64,000 nucleotides of DNA from Massilia sp. Root351 (GCF_001425045.1 NZ_LMDJ01000012.1:422141-486140); one strand, 5' to 3'. Counted from the first letter of the stretch, positions 27,386 to 35,933 are shown. Translations and numbers: made by a program. The notes: a model not told the origin generated them from the letters alone.

Positions 27386-28669
27386 TCAGCCCTTGGGCGG
27401 GTGCACCGGCAGCCGTATCGTGAAGCGGGTGCCCTTGCCCACTTCGGAAGCCACCTCGATGCGGCCGCCGTGCTTGTTGACGATGCCGTAGGACAGCGAC
27501 AGGCCCAGCCCGGTGCCGCTGCCGACCGGCTTGGTGGTGAAGAAGGGTTCGAAAATGCGGTTCAGGTTTTCCGGCGGGATGCCGCAGCCCGAATCGCCCA
27601 CCTCGATCCAGACCCAGCCGTTCTCGGCGCCGGTGCGCAAGGTGATGGTGCCGCGCTCCTTGATGGCGTGGCCGGCGTTGACCAGCAGATTCATGAACAC
27701 CTGGTTCAGCTGCGAGGCCAGGCACTCGACCTGCGGCAGCACGCCGTACTGCTTTTCCACCGTGCACTTGTACTTGATCTCGTTGGCCACGATGTTGAGC
27801 GTGCTGTCCAGGCCGTGGTGCAGATCGGCCACCTGCCACTCGGTTTCGCCCACGTGCGAAAAATCCTTGAGCGCCTGCACGATGTCCTTGACGCGCTTGA
27901 GCCCGTCCATCGATTCCTTCACCAGCTCGGTGACGTCCTCGCGCAGAAACTCCAGGTCGGCCGCCTGGCGCGCCGCGCCGATGCGCGCCGCCAGCGCGGG
28001 CGGCAGCGGCTGCGCCGCCAGCGCCTGGTCGTAGGCATCGACCACGCCGAACAGGGTGCTCACGTAATTGCGCAAGGTGCCCATATTGGAATTGACGAAG
28101 CCCACCGGGTTGTTGATCTCGTGCGCGATGCCGGCCGCCAGCTGGCCGATCGAGGCCATTTTCTCCGACTGCAGCAATTGTTCGTGGGCCTCGCGCAGTT
28201 TGGCGATCAGGTCATGCTGGGCCTGCTCCATGTGCTTGCGCACGGTGATGTCGGTAAGCGAGCCGATCACCTCCAGCGGTGCGCCGTGCTCGTCGCGGAT
28301 CAGGCGCAGGCTGTCGTGCATCCACAGGTAGGAGCCGTCGGCGATGCGGAAGCGGTACTCGTAGGCGCGCTGCCCTTCGGTGAAGATGCTGGCCAGGCTG
28401 GAGAAGATATTGGGCGCGTCGTCCGGGTGAATGTGGTCGAACCAGAAGTTGGGGTCGGCCACCATGTCTTCCGGCCGGTAACCCAGCACGTTGAGGGCGT
28501 TGTTGCTGACGAAGGTCATCTTGAAGTCGCCGCTGGGCACGGTGCAGTAGATGATGGCGGGCGTGTTGTCGACCAGGTATTGCAAGCGCACCAGCGGCGA
28601 GGCGGCCTCTGCCGCTGCGGCCGGCGCCACCGGGGCCTGTGTGAAAAAATCGAATTCCTCGAATTGCAT
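27386..28669 (-). CDS. PAS sensor histidine kinase (HEINNP type), second copy
   Basis: 427 residues. A PAS/PAC domain of the PAS_3 fold (about 27-145: FVSNNALNVLGY, FWFDHIHPDD, ADGSYLWMHD) leads into a short coil and the kinase core: His183 in [49 protein letters not shown]. The kinase core closely parallels that of the 24-25 kb kinase, including the insertion carrying DFLRED/EFLRED and DLKDFS/ALKDFS. It converges on the operon and probably phosphorylates the same receivers with a different sensory input. Confidence 0.92.
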   Translation of the reverse strand: MQFEEFDFFTQAPVAPAAAAEAASPLVRLQYLVDNTPAIIYCTVPSGDFKMTFVSNNALNVLGYRPEDMVADPNFWFDHIHPDDAPNIFSSLASIFTEGQRAYEYRFRIADGSYLWMHDSLRLIRDEHGAPLEVIGSLTDITVRKHMEQAQHDLIAKLREAHEQLLQSEKMASIGQLAAGIAHEINNPVGFVNSNMGTLRNYVSTLFGVVDAYDQALAAQPLPPALAARIGAARQAADLEFLREDVTELVKESMDGLKRVKDIVQALKDFSHVGETEWQVADLHHGLDSTLNIVANEIKYKCTVEKQYGVLPQVECLASQLNQVFMNLLVNAGHAIKERGTITLRTGAENGWVWIEVGDSGCGIPPENLNRIFEPFFTTKPVGSGTGLGLSLSYGIVNKHGGRIEVASEVGKGTRFTIRLPVHPPKG

Positions 28670-28749
28670 GTCGCCACCCTTCCCGCGCGCCTAGGACATG
28701 CTTGAATTATGCTCTTTTCCTCGACGGAAAGCGCACCTTATGCCGGCCC

Positions 28750-29676
28750 CTACCAGCTTGCAATGGCGTAGGAACGGCGCGCCGCGCCGGGCCCGGCCGC
28801 CATCAGCGGGACCGGGCCGGGTTCCGGCAGCGGCGGCGCCGCCGGCTGGTCCAGCCAGGCGCGCGGATCGACCCGGTAGTACTTCATGAACTCGTCATAG
28901 AGGGCGGCGTGGCGGCCGGCCATCTGCCACGGCTTCTCGAAGAAGGTCTCGGTGGCGACGGCAAAAAACTCGGCCGGACTGGTGGCGCCGTAATGGTCGA
29001 GCACACTGTCCTGCCGGCCATAGTAGGCGTCGTAGCGCAGATTGTCGTAGTCGCGCGACAGAACCGCCGACCAGCTGCGGTAGCTGTCCTGGCTGCCCAG
29101 GTAGGGCGCACCGTTGGTGCTGCCCGATTCGCTGTCGAGCTGGTGCGCGAACTCGTGCAGCACCACGTTGTGGCCGTCGGTCCAGTCGCGGTAGCCGCGC
29201 TTGACGTCGGCCCAGGACAGCACCACGCGGCCGTCATCCCAGGACTCGCCCAGCAGCGTCTGCTTGTGGGCCGTGACCACCCCGCCGGCCTCCATTTGCT
29301 GGCGCGGCACCAGGAAGGCGCTGGGGTAGACCAGGATGGTGTGCAGCGCGCGGTACACCTTGCTGGGCCGGTTCAGCAGCAGCAGGCAGGCCTGGCCGGC
29401 GATGGTGTAACGCATCTCGTCATCCAGCTCCAGGCCCTCGCAGCCGACGAATTTCTTCTGGTGCAGGAACTGCTTGACCAGTTGCCGCAGCTGCTGCTGC
29501 AGCGCGGCGCCCATGCTGGCGTACACCGGGATATTGCGCTGCAAGACCGCTTCGGCGGCAGCCGGCAGCGGCCGGGCCAGTGCCCGCCGCAACCGCCAGC
29601 GCGGGTACAGCAGCGGCGCGGCCACTGCCAGCGCCAACACGGGTATCCACAACAATCCGTCCATAGTGCCATCCAT
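28750..29676 (-). CDS. mtfA: zinc peptidase, MtfA (M90) family
   Basis: 308 residues. An N-terminal hydrophobic helix (LLWIPVLALAVAAPLLY) is followed by the M90 peptidase domain with HEFAH (His174, Glu175, His178) and a downstream Glu in FAVATETFFEKPW. Together these are the zinc ligands of MtfA, which in E. coli binds the glucose repressor Mlc. The N-terminal helix is longer than in E. coli MtfA, so the enzyme may be membrane-attached. Two in-frame ATGs (29676, 29664) are possible. It lies downstream of three hairpins and likely has its own promoter. Confidence 0.88.
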   Translation of the reverse strand: MDGTMDGLLWIPVLALAVAAPLLYPRWRLRRALARPLPAAAEAVLQRNIPVYASMGAALQQQLRQLVKQFLHQKKFVGCEGLELDDEMRYTIAGQACLLLLNRPSKVYRALHTILVYPSAFLVPRQQMEAGGVVTAHKQTLLGESWDDGRVVLSWADVKRGYRDWTDGHNVVLHEFAHQLDSESGSTNGAPYLGSQDSYRSWSAVLSRDYDNLRYDAYYGRQDSVLDHYGATSPAEFFAVATETFFEKPWQMAGRHAALYDEFMKYYRVDPRAWLDQPAAPPLPEPGPVPLMAAGPGAARRSYAIASW

Positions 29677-29727
29677 AAGGAAACTTGTCCGCCTCAGGTG
29701 GGGTTCCTTTCCGACAATTCAATGCAC

Positions 29728-29804
29728 AACAGCCGGAACGCATTCCGGCTGTTTGAGTGTAGCATTGCTGGCCGCACCAGGTGCGGCGCCCGTCTGGACG
29801 GGCG
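29728..29804. terminator. three consecutive hairpins between two minus-strand genes
   Basis: Reading the + strand: AACAGCCGGAA (29728-29738) pairs with 29743-29753 across a 4-bp loop; GCCGCACC A GGTGCGGC (29771-29787); GCCCGTC TG GACGGGC (29789-29804). All three are perfect. They follow the stop of the winged-helix gene on the minus strand, so together they should end its transcription, although only the first is flanked by A/T. Confidence 0.6.
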
Positions 29805-29810
29805 GCGGCT

Positions 29811-30428
29811 TTACGGCTGTGCCTTTTGCAGCGAGGTCGGCGCGCCGAACAGGGCTGCCACGAGCGGATCGCGGGTGACCGGGCCGCGGTTGACGCGGAT
29901 CGCATAATGGGTGTCGTCGGCCAGGATATGGAAGTGGCGGCCGGCGCCGGCCATGGCCTGTTCCCGCAGGCTGGGGCGCTCCTTGCGCGGCGGCGCGCCT
30001 TCGCGCTTGGGCTGCACGATGGCGGCCAGGAACTGCTTCACGCGCTCAGGGTCGGGCGTCAGCTGGTAGACCGCCTTGCCCAGGTAGGTGGCGGTGCCTT
30101 CAATATAGCGGGCCAGTTCGATCACGCCGGCGTCGCGCAGGTCGCGGATGTATTTGCGGGCGCCGGAAGGCGAAAACTTGAGGAACCATGCAATCTCGTC
30201 GGCCAGCATTTCATGTTGCTGCAGCTCGGCGATCAACTTTTGCATGTTTTCGATGCGGCGCAGCGTAGCCGAAGTCGAACGCACCCGCTCAATGGGCGCC
30301 AGCGACAAGGCCTTGCGCTCAGGAATAGGACCGGGACGTTCTACCAGCGTCAGCCTTGGTTTGTCTGCCGCCTTGGCAGGCTCCATCATGGCGTGGCCGG
30401 AATTTTGGTTATCTCTGATTGCATGCAT
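29811..30428 (-). CDS. winged-helix DNA-binding protein
   Basis: 205 residues. The middle (about 55-125) has a winged-helix arrangement: a helix LQQHEMLADEIAWFLKF, a recognition helix SPSGARKYIRDLRDAG and a wing with YIEGTATYLGKAVYQL. The C-terminus contains DTHYAIRVNRGPVTRDPLVAALFG, also seen in small betaproteobacterial orphan proteins. It may be a local transcription factor; no ligand domain is present. AAGGAG lies 7 bp before ATG 30428. A GTGCG-N4-CGAAC palindrome at 30545-30558, with CATTCT on its left side, forms a candidate promoter for it. Confidence 0.65.
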   Translation of the reverse strand: MHAIRDNQNSGHAMMEPAKAADKPRLTLVERPGPIPERKALSLAPIERVRSTSATLRRIENMQKLIAELQQHEMLADEIAWFLKFSPSGARKYIRDLRDAGVIELARYIEGTATYLGKAVYQLTPDPERVKQFLAAIVQPKREGAPPRKERPSLREQAMAGAGRHFHILADDTHYAIRVNRGPVTRDPLVAALFGAPTSLQKAQP

Positions 30429-30544
30429 TTCATCACTCCTTATAACGATAGCCAGGATTGCGTGGCGAGGGGCCCGACTGCCTTGCAGGCCACGCATTCG
30501 TCTACTTCTGGGGTCTAGAATGCCGTGGCGGCCTGTTTTGGTCT

Positions 30545-30558
30545 GTGCGGCAACGAAC
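30545..30558 (-). promoter_or_regulatory. GTRCG-N4-CGYAC site b, leftward
   Basis: GTGCG-GCAA-CGAAC, centre 30551.5. On the minus strand a hexamer CATTCT begins at 30522, 29.5 bp from the centre, 94 bp before the winged-helix gene start at 30428. No -10-like hexamer lies at that distance on the other side. Confidence 0.55.
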
Positions 30559-30602
30559 ATAAGTGAGCAATCGGTCAATAATGGGCCTTGCGGGGCCGCT
30601 TG

Positions 30603-30616
30603 GTGCGTTCGCGAAC
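30603..30616 (+). promoter_or_regulatory. GTRCG-N4-CGYAC site c, rightward
   Basis: GTGCG-TTCG-CGAAC, centre 30609.5. The hexamer TACAGT at 30639-30644 begins 29.5 bp downstream, and no -35 is recognisable. A start near 30651 would give a 25-nt leader before the lipoprotein gene at 30676. Confidence 0.65.
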
Positions 30617-30675
30617 AGAGCAGTGCTGCGGGGGCCGCTACAGTGATTCCATCTTTACCAAAGAGAGGACTGATC

Positions 30676-30924
30676 ATGAAAATTTCCATCCTGTTGGCCA
30701 CCGTGGCCGCCGCCCTGACCCTGACCGCCTGCGAAAAAACCACTGTTAACAACCCGCCGGCGGTGGAAACCCCGGCGCCGGCCGCGGTGCCGGTTCCTGT
30801 GCCGGGCCCTCCTGGACCGCAAGGCGCACCGGGCGAGCCGGGCAAAGCCGGCGACACCCTGATCGTGGTGCCGGACGCTCCGAAACCTGCGGAAGAACCG
30901 GCGCCGCCACCACCTGCCCGCTAA
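30676..30924 (+). CDS. small lipoprotein with collagen-like segment
   Basis: 82 residues, too short and too biased for most gene finders. Signal MKISILLATVAAALTLTAC with lipobox LTAC (Cys19). The mature part is Pro-rich (APAAVPVPVPG), then five Gly-X-Y triplets (GPPGPQGAPGEPGKAG) and a Pro-rich end. It is probably an extended outer-membrane-anchored stalk. AGAGAGGA precedes ATG 30676. It is fronted by palindrome site c and followed by an intrinsic terminator. Confidence 0.75.
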   Translation: MKISILLATVAAALTLTACEKTTVNNPPAVETPAPAAVPVPVPGPPGPQGAPGEPGKAGDTLIVVPDAPKPAEEPAPPPPAR

Positions 30925-30973
30925 ATTCTGGGCTGGCCAAGTCACCAAGCTTGTTACTCTGCTACAATACCTA

Positions 30974-31007
30974 CCGCGCCGCACCATTTATGGTGACGGC
31001 GCGGTTT
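30974..31007 (+). terminator. intrinsic terminator of the collagen-like lipoprotein gene
   Basis: CCGCGCCG (30974-30981) pairs with CGGCGCGG (30997-31004); inside, CACC pairs with GGTG around ATTTAT. TTT follows. It lies 50 bp after the stop. Confidence 0.75.
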
Positions 31008-31090
31008 CCATTGGACTGCGCAAACTGACGCCAGTTCACAGGCTGGACCGTCACAATTCGACAACACATTTGATGTAGCGCAAGAGTTTT

Positions 31091-31104
31091 GTGCGGTAGC
31101 GCAC
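31091..31104 (+). promoter_or_regulatory. GTRCG-N4-CGYAC site d, before ompA
   Basis: GTGCG-GTAG-CGCAC, perfect arms, centre 31097.5. The hexamer TAAAGT at 31127-31132 begins 29.5 bp downstream. A start near 31139 leaves a leader of about 73 nt before ompA. Confidence 0.65.
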
Positions 31105-31211
31105 GGAGCTATTGAGCAAATGTCCATAAAGTCCAGTCCAACAGCTCAGCACCTAGCTGGAAACTTCGCTGTGTAGGCAGCACCACCCTCAAATAAAAAC
31201 GGGAGTTACTT

Positions 31212-32258
31212 GTGAAAAAGACCAATAAAATTGCTATCGTTGCAGCCCTGATGTCGCTGGCCTCGTCCGCCGCTCTGGCGCAGGAAGCCGTGATCAACCC
31301 TAACTGGTACGTCCAGCCCAGCCTGAGCATCATGGACCAGGACTCGGACTTCGGCATCGACAAGAGCGGCCATGGCGCCGGCCTGAAGTTCGGTAAAGCC
31401 CTGAACCAGAACTGGGACATCCAGACCGGTTACACCTATGCCCGCAGCCGCGACAACGGCACCCGCTACCAGCAAGAAACGCTGGGCGTGGACGGCCTGT
31501 ACCTGTTCTCGCGCAAAGCCGTGCGTCCCTTCCTGCTGGTCGGTATCGGCGCCGAGCGTTCGCGCACCAACCTGCGCAATGCCGCAGAGCGCGAAAAGAG
31601 CGCACCGTTCGTCAGCGCCGGCGTGGGCTTCCAGTCCGACCTGACCGACCGCCTGTCGCTGCAAGCCGACCTGCGCAACGTGCACGCCTTCGTGCGCGAC
31701 AACGCTTTCCCGGGCGTGGGCGCCAACAGCAACAATGCTTACCTGAACTTCGCGCTGAACTACGCGCTCGGTCCTAAGCCAGTACCGGCAGCACCGCCGG
31801 CACCGGCGCCAGCGCCTGTGGCAGCACCAGCACCGGCACCGGTAGCGCCTCCTCCACCGCCGCCGCCAGCGCCGCGCTTCGAGAAGGTCACCATGTCGGC
31901 GACCGAACTGTTCGCCTTCGACAGCGCCAAGCTGAACCCGAACCAGCCTAAGCTGGACGAGCTGGCCACGCTGCTGAACAACAACCCATCCGTCGGCAAC
32001 GTGACCATCACCGGCCACACCGACCGCCTGGGTTCGGACAAGTACAACCAGAAGCTGTCGGAACAGCGCGCCAACTCGGTCAAGGCTTACCTGACCGGTA
32101 AAGGCGTTGCCGCTGACCGCCTGAACGCCGTCGGCAAGGGCGAGTCCCAGCCAGTAGTACAGTGCGACAACAAGAAGCGCGCCGACCTGATCAAGTGCCT
32201 GGAGCCTAACCGCCGCGTGGAAGTCGATCAAGTGACCATCGAACGCCGCGTGAACTAA
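31212..32258 (+). CDS. ompA: OmpA-family outer-membrane protein
   Basis: 348 residues starting with GTG (CGGGAG upstream). Signal peptide ends at ALA-QEA. Residues 25-190 form an eight-strand beta-barrel (alternating strands such as WDIQTGYTYARS), then a Pro/Ala hinge (about 195-220) and a C-terminal peptidoglycan-binding OmpA domain with ITGHTDRLGSDKYNQKLSEQ and a two-Cys loop near the end (VVQCDNKKRADLIKCLEPN). It links outer membrane and cell wall. It is fronted by palindrome site d and ends in a UUCG-loop terminator. Confidence 0.95.
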   Translation: MKKTNKIAIVAALMSLASSAALAQEAVINPNWYVQPSLSIMDQDSDFGIDKSGHGAGLKFGKALNQNWDIQTGYTYARSRDNGTRYQQETLGVDGLYLFSRKAVRPFLLVGIGAERSRTNLRNAAEREKSAPFVSAGVGFQSDLTDRLSLQADLRNVHAFVRDNAFPGVGANSNNAYLNFALNYALGPKPVPAAPPAPAPAPVAAPAPAPVAPPPPPPPAPRFEKVTMSATELFAFDSAKLNPNQPKLDELATLLNNNPSVGNVTITGHTDRLGSDKYNQKLSEQRANSVKAYLTGKGVAADRLNAVGKGESQPVVQCDNKKRADLIKCLEPNRRVEVDQVTIERRVN

Positions 32259-32286
32259 TCGCACGGCCGGTCGTCTGACTGTTGGG

Positions 32287-32311
32287 AAAAGGGGCTTCGG
32301 CCCCTTTTTCT
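32287..32311 (+). terminator. intrinsic terminator of ompA
   Basis: AAAAGGGGC, loop TTCG, GCCCCTTTTT: a strong stem closed by a stable UUCG tetraloop, 28 bp after the ompA stop. Confidence 0.92.
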
Positions 32312-32332
32312 TTTTCGGAAGGAGATATTGCC

Positions 32333-33229
32333 ATGAGACACATTCCGCCCAAGGTGAAGACGCTGCGCAGCGTGGCCGTCTGCACCGTCACCGAATGGCT
32401 GGAGCACCGCGCCAGCAGCAAGGGGGCAGCGCTGGCCTTCTACACCATGTTCTCCATCGCGCCCATCCTGGTGCTGGTGATCGCCATCGCCGGCGCCTTC
32501 TACGGCGAGCAGGCGGCGCAGGGCGAGCTGTTCGGGCAGCTGCGCGGCCTGGTCGGCCCGCAGGGCGCGGAAGCGCTGCAGGCCGTGCTGGCCGGCGCCC
32601 GCAACCAGGAAGAAGGCAAGCTGGCCACGCTGGTGGCGGGCGCCCTGCTGCTGTTCGGCGCCACCACCGTCTTTGCCGAACTAAAATCCAGCCTGGACGA
32701 AATCTGGCAGCTGCCGCCGCTGACGCAAGGCACCGTGTGGGACACCGTGCGCACCCGCCTGCTATCCTTCGGCATGGTGCTGGTGCTGGGTTTTCTGCTG
32801 ATGGTGTCGCTGGTGGTAAGCGCCGCGCTGGCGGTGCTGGAGAAATACTGGCAGGGCTTGTGGAGCAGCGCCACGCTGGCGCTGTCGGTCATCAACTGGG
32901 CCATCGGCTTCCTGGTGATCGCCGCCATGTTCGGCGTGATCTACAAGCTGCTGCCGCGCATCGCGCTGTCCTGGCACGACGTCACCATCGGCGCGCTCGG
33001 CACGGCGGCCTTGTTCACCTTGGGCAAATACGGTATCGGCGCCTACATCGGCAACAGCGGCGTGGCCAACAGCTTCGGCGCTGCCGGCTCGCTGATCGCG
33101 CTGCTGCTCTGGGTGTACTACTCGGCGCAGATCTTCTTCCTCGGCGCCGAGTTCGCGCGCCAGTACGCGCTGCAGCTGGGCAGCCTGCGCCACCATCCGC
33201 GCGACGAGCACGGCAATTTGCTGCTTTAG
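32333..33229 (+). CDS. YihY/BrkB-family inner-membrane protein
   Basis: 298 residues with six hydrophobic segments. The family signature ASSKGAALAFYTMFSIAPILVL starts the membrane part; later LLFGATTVFAELKSSLDEIW and the conserved GSLIALLLWVYYSAQIFFLGAEF end it. Members were once called ribonuclease BN; that activity belongs to another gene and is not implied here. Their role is unknown, possibly transport or envelope maintenance. AAGGAG precedes ATG 32333. The gene converges with a 4-bp overlap on the next one. Confidence 0.9.
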   Translation: MRHIPPKVKTLRSVAVCTVTEWLEHRASSKGAALAFYTMFSIAPILVLVIAIAGAFYGEQAAQGELFGQLRGLVGPQGAEALQAVLAGARNQEEGKLATLVAGALLLFGATTVFAELKSSLDEIWQLPPLTQGTVWDTVRTRLLSFGMVLVLGFLLMVSLVVSAALAVLEKYWQGLWSSATLALSVINWAIGFLVIAAMFGVIYKLLPRIALSWHDVTIGALGTAALFTLGKYGIGAYIGNSGVANSFGAAGSLIALLLWVYYSAQIFFLGAEFARQYALQLGSLRHHPRDEHGNLLL

Positions 33230-33816
33230 TGCATGGCGTCCGGCATGCTGGCGGCAGCGTGCGTGATGTCGAGGCGGCCGTCCCCCAGGCAACCGGCGAT
33301 GGCGACCGGCACCGCGCCGGGCCGCTTCACCGCGTGCAGGTGGAACAGCAGCTGGCCGTGCGCCAGTTCGCCCCAGCCGGCCATCACCAGTTCGCCGGAG
33401 CGCCGCTGCACCATCACGTGCACGCTGCACGCCAGCCCCGCCACCGGTTCCGCCAGCAGCAGATGGTCGACGCGCCAGTCCTCGTCGCCGATGGCGCGGG
33501 TGGCGACGGCGCCCAGCACGATCTTGTGCTTCAACAAGTCCGGCATGCGCTCCGGCGCCACGGCCTGGCGCGACACGCACACCACGTGCGCGGCCGGCCC
33601 ATAGCGCAGGCATAGTAAATTCCGCTCGTCCAACTCCAGCCCCAGCCCGCTGTCCTGCAAGGCGGCCAGCACCGCGCGCGTCACCTGCGCGCCGGGCCGT
33701 TCAACCGGCAGCGCGTGGCCATCGCTGTCCGCCAGCGCCAGCAGTCCATCCGCGGCGGGAAAGGACAGTTCATTGCGTTCGACATTGCCAGGGGTGCCTT
33801 CAATCGGTGTAGTCAT
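33226..33816 (-). CDS. conserved hypothetical protein
   Basis: 196 residues, cytoplasmic, balanced composition, no recognised domain. Visible features: RNLLCLRYGPAAHVVCVSR in the middle and a strand-rich second half (HLLLAEPVAGLACSVHVMVQ, GQLLFHLHAVKRPG) ending VAIAGCLGDGRLDITHAA. ATG 33816 has GGAG 7 bp upstream. The in-frame codons further upstream to 33885 lack such a site. Stops of this gene and the YihY gene overlap by 4 bp. Confidence 0.6.
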   Translation of the reverse strand: MTTPIEGTPGNVERNELSFPAADGLLALADSDGHALPVERPGAQVTRAVLAALQDSGLGLELDERNLLCLRYGPAAHVVCVSRQAVAPERMPDLLKHKIVLGAVATRAIGDEDWRVDHLLLAEPVAGLACSVHVMVQRRSGELVMAGWGELAHGQLLFHLHAVKRPGAVPVAIAGCLGDGRLDITHAAASMPDAMH

Positions 33817-33930
33817 GTTTTCTCCGGTGGTTGCCATCAAAAAGGACGCAGCTGTTTTTATACGCCGCGGAGACCGGAATTTCAACTGCAGGAGTGGCTA
33901 TTTTTTCTGATGAGCGCGGCGCGCAGCCGG

Positions 33931-34221
33931 CTATTCGCCGTCGCAGTAGAGATAGAGCTGCGACGCCGCCGCCTTGCGCAGCAGCGACTGGAACGCCGCG
34001 ATGTCGGCCGGTTTGGCCTGTTTGAACAGGGCGTCGATGGCGTCCGCCAGCAGCCCGGCGTGATTGGGCGGCAGCTTGGTATTGTCGTATTCCGACATCC
34101 GCACTCCGGTCTGCCGCCGGAATGCGTCGAACACCGGCTGCAGCTGCTGCAATGCCTGCGCCGGCAGAACGCAGGCCGGGTCCCGGCCCTGCCCGGTTTC
34201 GATTTGTATGTGCAGCGGCAC
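33931..34221 (-). CDS. small hypothetical protein
   Basis: About 96 residues from GTG 34221, which has AGGAG six bases upstream; GTG 34248 is in frame but has no Shine-Dalgarno. The protein contains VRMSEYDNTKLPPNHAGLLA and ends AAASQLYLYCDGE. Helical, soluble, no recognised domain. It sits 61 bp downstream of the permease gene and may be co-transcribed. Confidence 0.5.
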   Translation of the reverse strand: MPLHIQIETGQGRDPACVLPAQALQQLQPVFDAFRRQTGVRMSEYDNTKLPPNHAGLLADAIDALFKQAKPADIAAFQSLLRKAAASQLYLYCDGE

Positions 34222-34282
34222 GGTGCTCTCCTGGCGATGATGGGCCACGGCAAGCGCCCTGCGCCCGAGTATACACGGGGCG

Positions 34283-35497
34283 CTACTCGCCCAGCAACTC
34301 CGCCACCACTTCCATGCCCTCGACGCGCTCGGCCACCACCTTGACGATGACGATCACCGGCACGCCCAGCAGCAGCCCCCACACGCCCCACAGCCAGCCC
34401 CAGAACAGCAGGCTGACGAACACGGCGGCCGGGTTCATGCGGGCGATGCGGCCCGTCATCCAGGTGGTGACGAAGGTGCCCACCAGGGTGGCGATGGCCA
34501 GCGAGGCGCCGGTCACCAGCAACACCATTTGCAGCGATTCGAATTGCAGGAAGGCCACCACGCCGGTGGCGCTGGTGATCAGCAGGGGGCCGAAGTACGG
34601 CATCAGGTGCAGCAGCCCGGCCACGATGGCCCAGGCGCCGGCGTTCTCCAGGCCGATGGCGCGCAGGGCCATCCACATCAGCAAGGCCAGCAGCAGGTTG
34701 GTCACCAGCAGCATGAACATATAGCTCTGGATGCTGCTGTTGATGTCTTCCAGGATGTGCACCGTCACCTTTTTCTTGCTCAGCGACGGCCCGGTCAGCT
34801 TGACCAGCTTGCGCTTGAAGGTGTCGCCCGCCAGCAGCAGGAAAAACACCAGGAAGATCACCATCGCGGCCTGGCTGACGAAGCCGGCCACCCCCATCGA
34901 GCCGGCCCACACCCAGTCGATCACCTTGATGCCGCCCTGCTCGGCCGGTATGGCCTTGCGCGGCGTGCGCTTGGCGCCGCCGGACGCGGCCTGCTCGATC
35001 TCGGTGGCCACGGCCTGGATGCGCTCGAGCGTGCTCGGTCCTTTGCCCAGCTTGTCGGACAGCAGGCGCGACAGTTTGTGCGTGACGGTGGGCAGTTCTT
35101 CGACGATGTTCTGGAATTCGCCGTGCAGCTTGTCGGCCGTGACGGCCGAGCCGAACAGGATGGCGGCCGTGACCAGCGTGGCGCCCAGCGGCCGCGCAAT
35201 GCGGATGCGCTCCAGCCAGCACACCAGCGGATTGAGGGTATAAGCGATGAAGATGCCCAGCAGCAGGGGCACCAGGAAGTGCTTGGCCCATTGCAGCGCG
35301 TACAGGAAGGCGACGGTGGCGATTATGCCCAGCGCCAGGCCGCGCGCGTGCACGTGCAGCGGCAGGCGGGCTGCGGCGTCGGGCGGTATGGCGGGGGGAG
35401 TGTCTTGCGCAAGGTCCGGCTTGTCGGGCACCGGAACGGAAGGGGATGACGCCGCCGCATCCAGCGGTCGGCTTGCTGCATCGTCGGCGTGCATCAT
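34283..35497 (-). CDS. AI-2E-type permease (PerM/YdiK family)
   Basis: 404 residues. A disordered N-terminus of about 50 residues precedes six to eight membrane helices. Family signatures: FLVPLLLGIFIAYTLNPLV early, a long soluble helical loop (about 125-185), and LLHLMPYFGPLLITSATG, then the C-terminal WGWLWGVWGLLLGVPVIVIVK. Members export autoinducer-2 or act in Na+/H+ exchange, so substrate cannot be called. The cytoplasmic loop has an unusual basic insertion (GGAKRTPRKAIP). Confidence 0.9.
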   Translation of the reverse strand: MMHADDAASRPLDAAASSPSVPVPDKPDLAQDTPPAIPPDAAARLPLHVHARGLALGIIATVAFLYALQWAKHFLVPLLLGIFIAYTLNPLVCWLERIRIARPLGATLVTAAILFGSAVTADKLHGEFQNIVEELPTVTHKLSRLLSDKLGKGPSTLERIQAVATEIEQAASGGAKRTPRKAIPAEQGGIKVIDWVWAGSMGVAGFVSQAAMVIFLVFFLLLAGDTFKRKLVKLTGPSLSKKKVTVHILEDINSSIQSYMFMLLVTNLLLALLMWMALRAIGLENAGAWAIVAGLLHLMPYFGPLLITSATGVVAFLQFESLQMVLLVTGASLAIATLVGTFVTTWMTGRIARMNPAAVFVSLLFWGWLWGVWGLLLGVPVIVIVKVVAERVEGMEVVAELLGE

Positions 35498-35548
35498 ATG
35501 CTTTCGCTTGCCGGTGCCATCCCCGCAGGGACGGCGCCGGCCGCATGC

Positions 35549-35863
35549 TTACTTCACGCGGATGTCGTTCTTGACCGACTTCACGCCAGCCACGCCGCGC
35601 GCAATTTCGCCGGCCTTGGTGATGTCGCCTGGCTGGGCCACGAAGCCGCTCAGCTGCACGGTGCCTTTGAAGGTCTCGACATTGATCTCGGTCGATTTCA
35701 GCGTCGGCTCGTTGAAGATGCTGGCTTTCACTTTGGTGGTCAGCACGGTGTCATCGACGTATTCGCCGGCACCTTCTTTGGTCGGGGTGGAAGCGCAGCC
35801 GACCACAGCAAAGACAGTGGCGGCAGTAAACACGGCGGTGGCAAATTTTTGAGCGATCTTCAT
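35549..35863 (-). CDS. BON-domain lipoprotein, copy 1
   Basis: 104 residues. Lipobox VVGC (Cys23) after a standard signal; mature part is one BON domain (VDDTVLTTKVKASIF, INVETFKGTVQLSGFV, VKSVKNDIRVK), the OsmY/DolP-type phospholipid-binding fold that supports outer-membrane integrity. A close paralogue lies at 42534-42845, sharing CASTPT, INVET.KGTVQLSGFV and GVKSV.ND. A GGAGAA Shine-Dalgarno precedes the ATG. Palindrome site e lies 77 bp upstream. Confidence 0.92.
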   Translation of the reverse strand: MKIAQKFATAVFTAATVFAVVGCASTPTKEGAGEYVDDTVLTTKVKASIFNEPTLKSTEINVETFKGTVQLSGFVAQPGDITKAGEIARGVAGVKSVKNDIRVK

Positions 35864-35933
35864 GGTGTTCTCCTTGGTTGGAAAGTGCTCAACTGAGCAG
35901 TCTGCAGTGTCACCCAGCCGCGCCGCGCCATCT

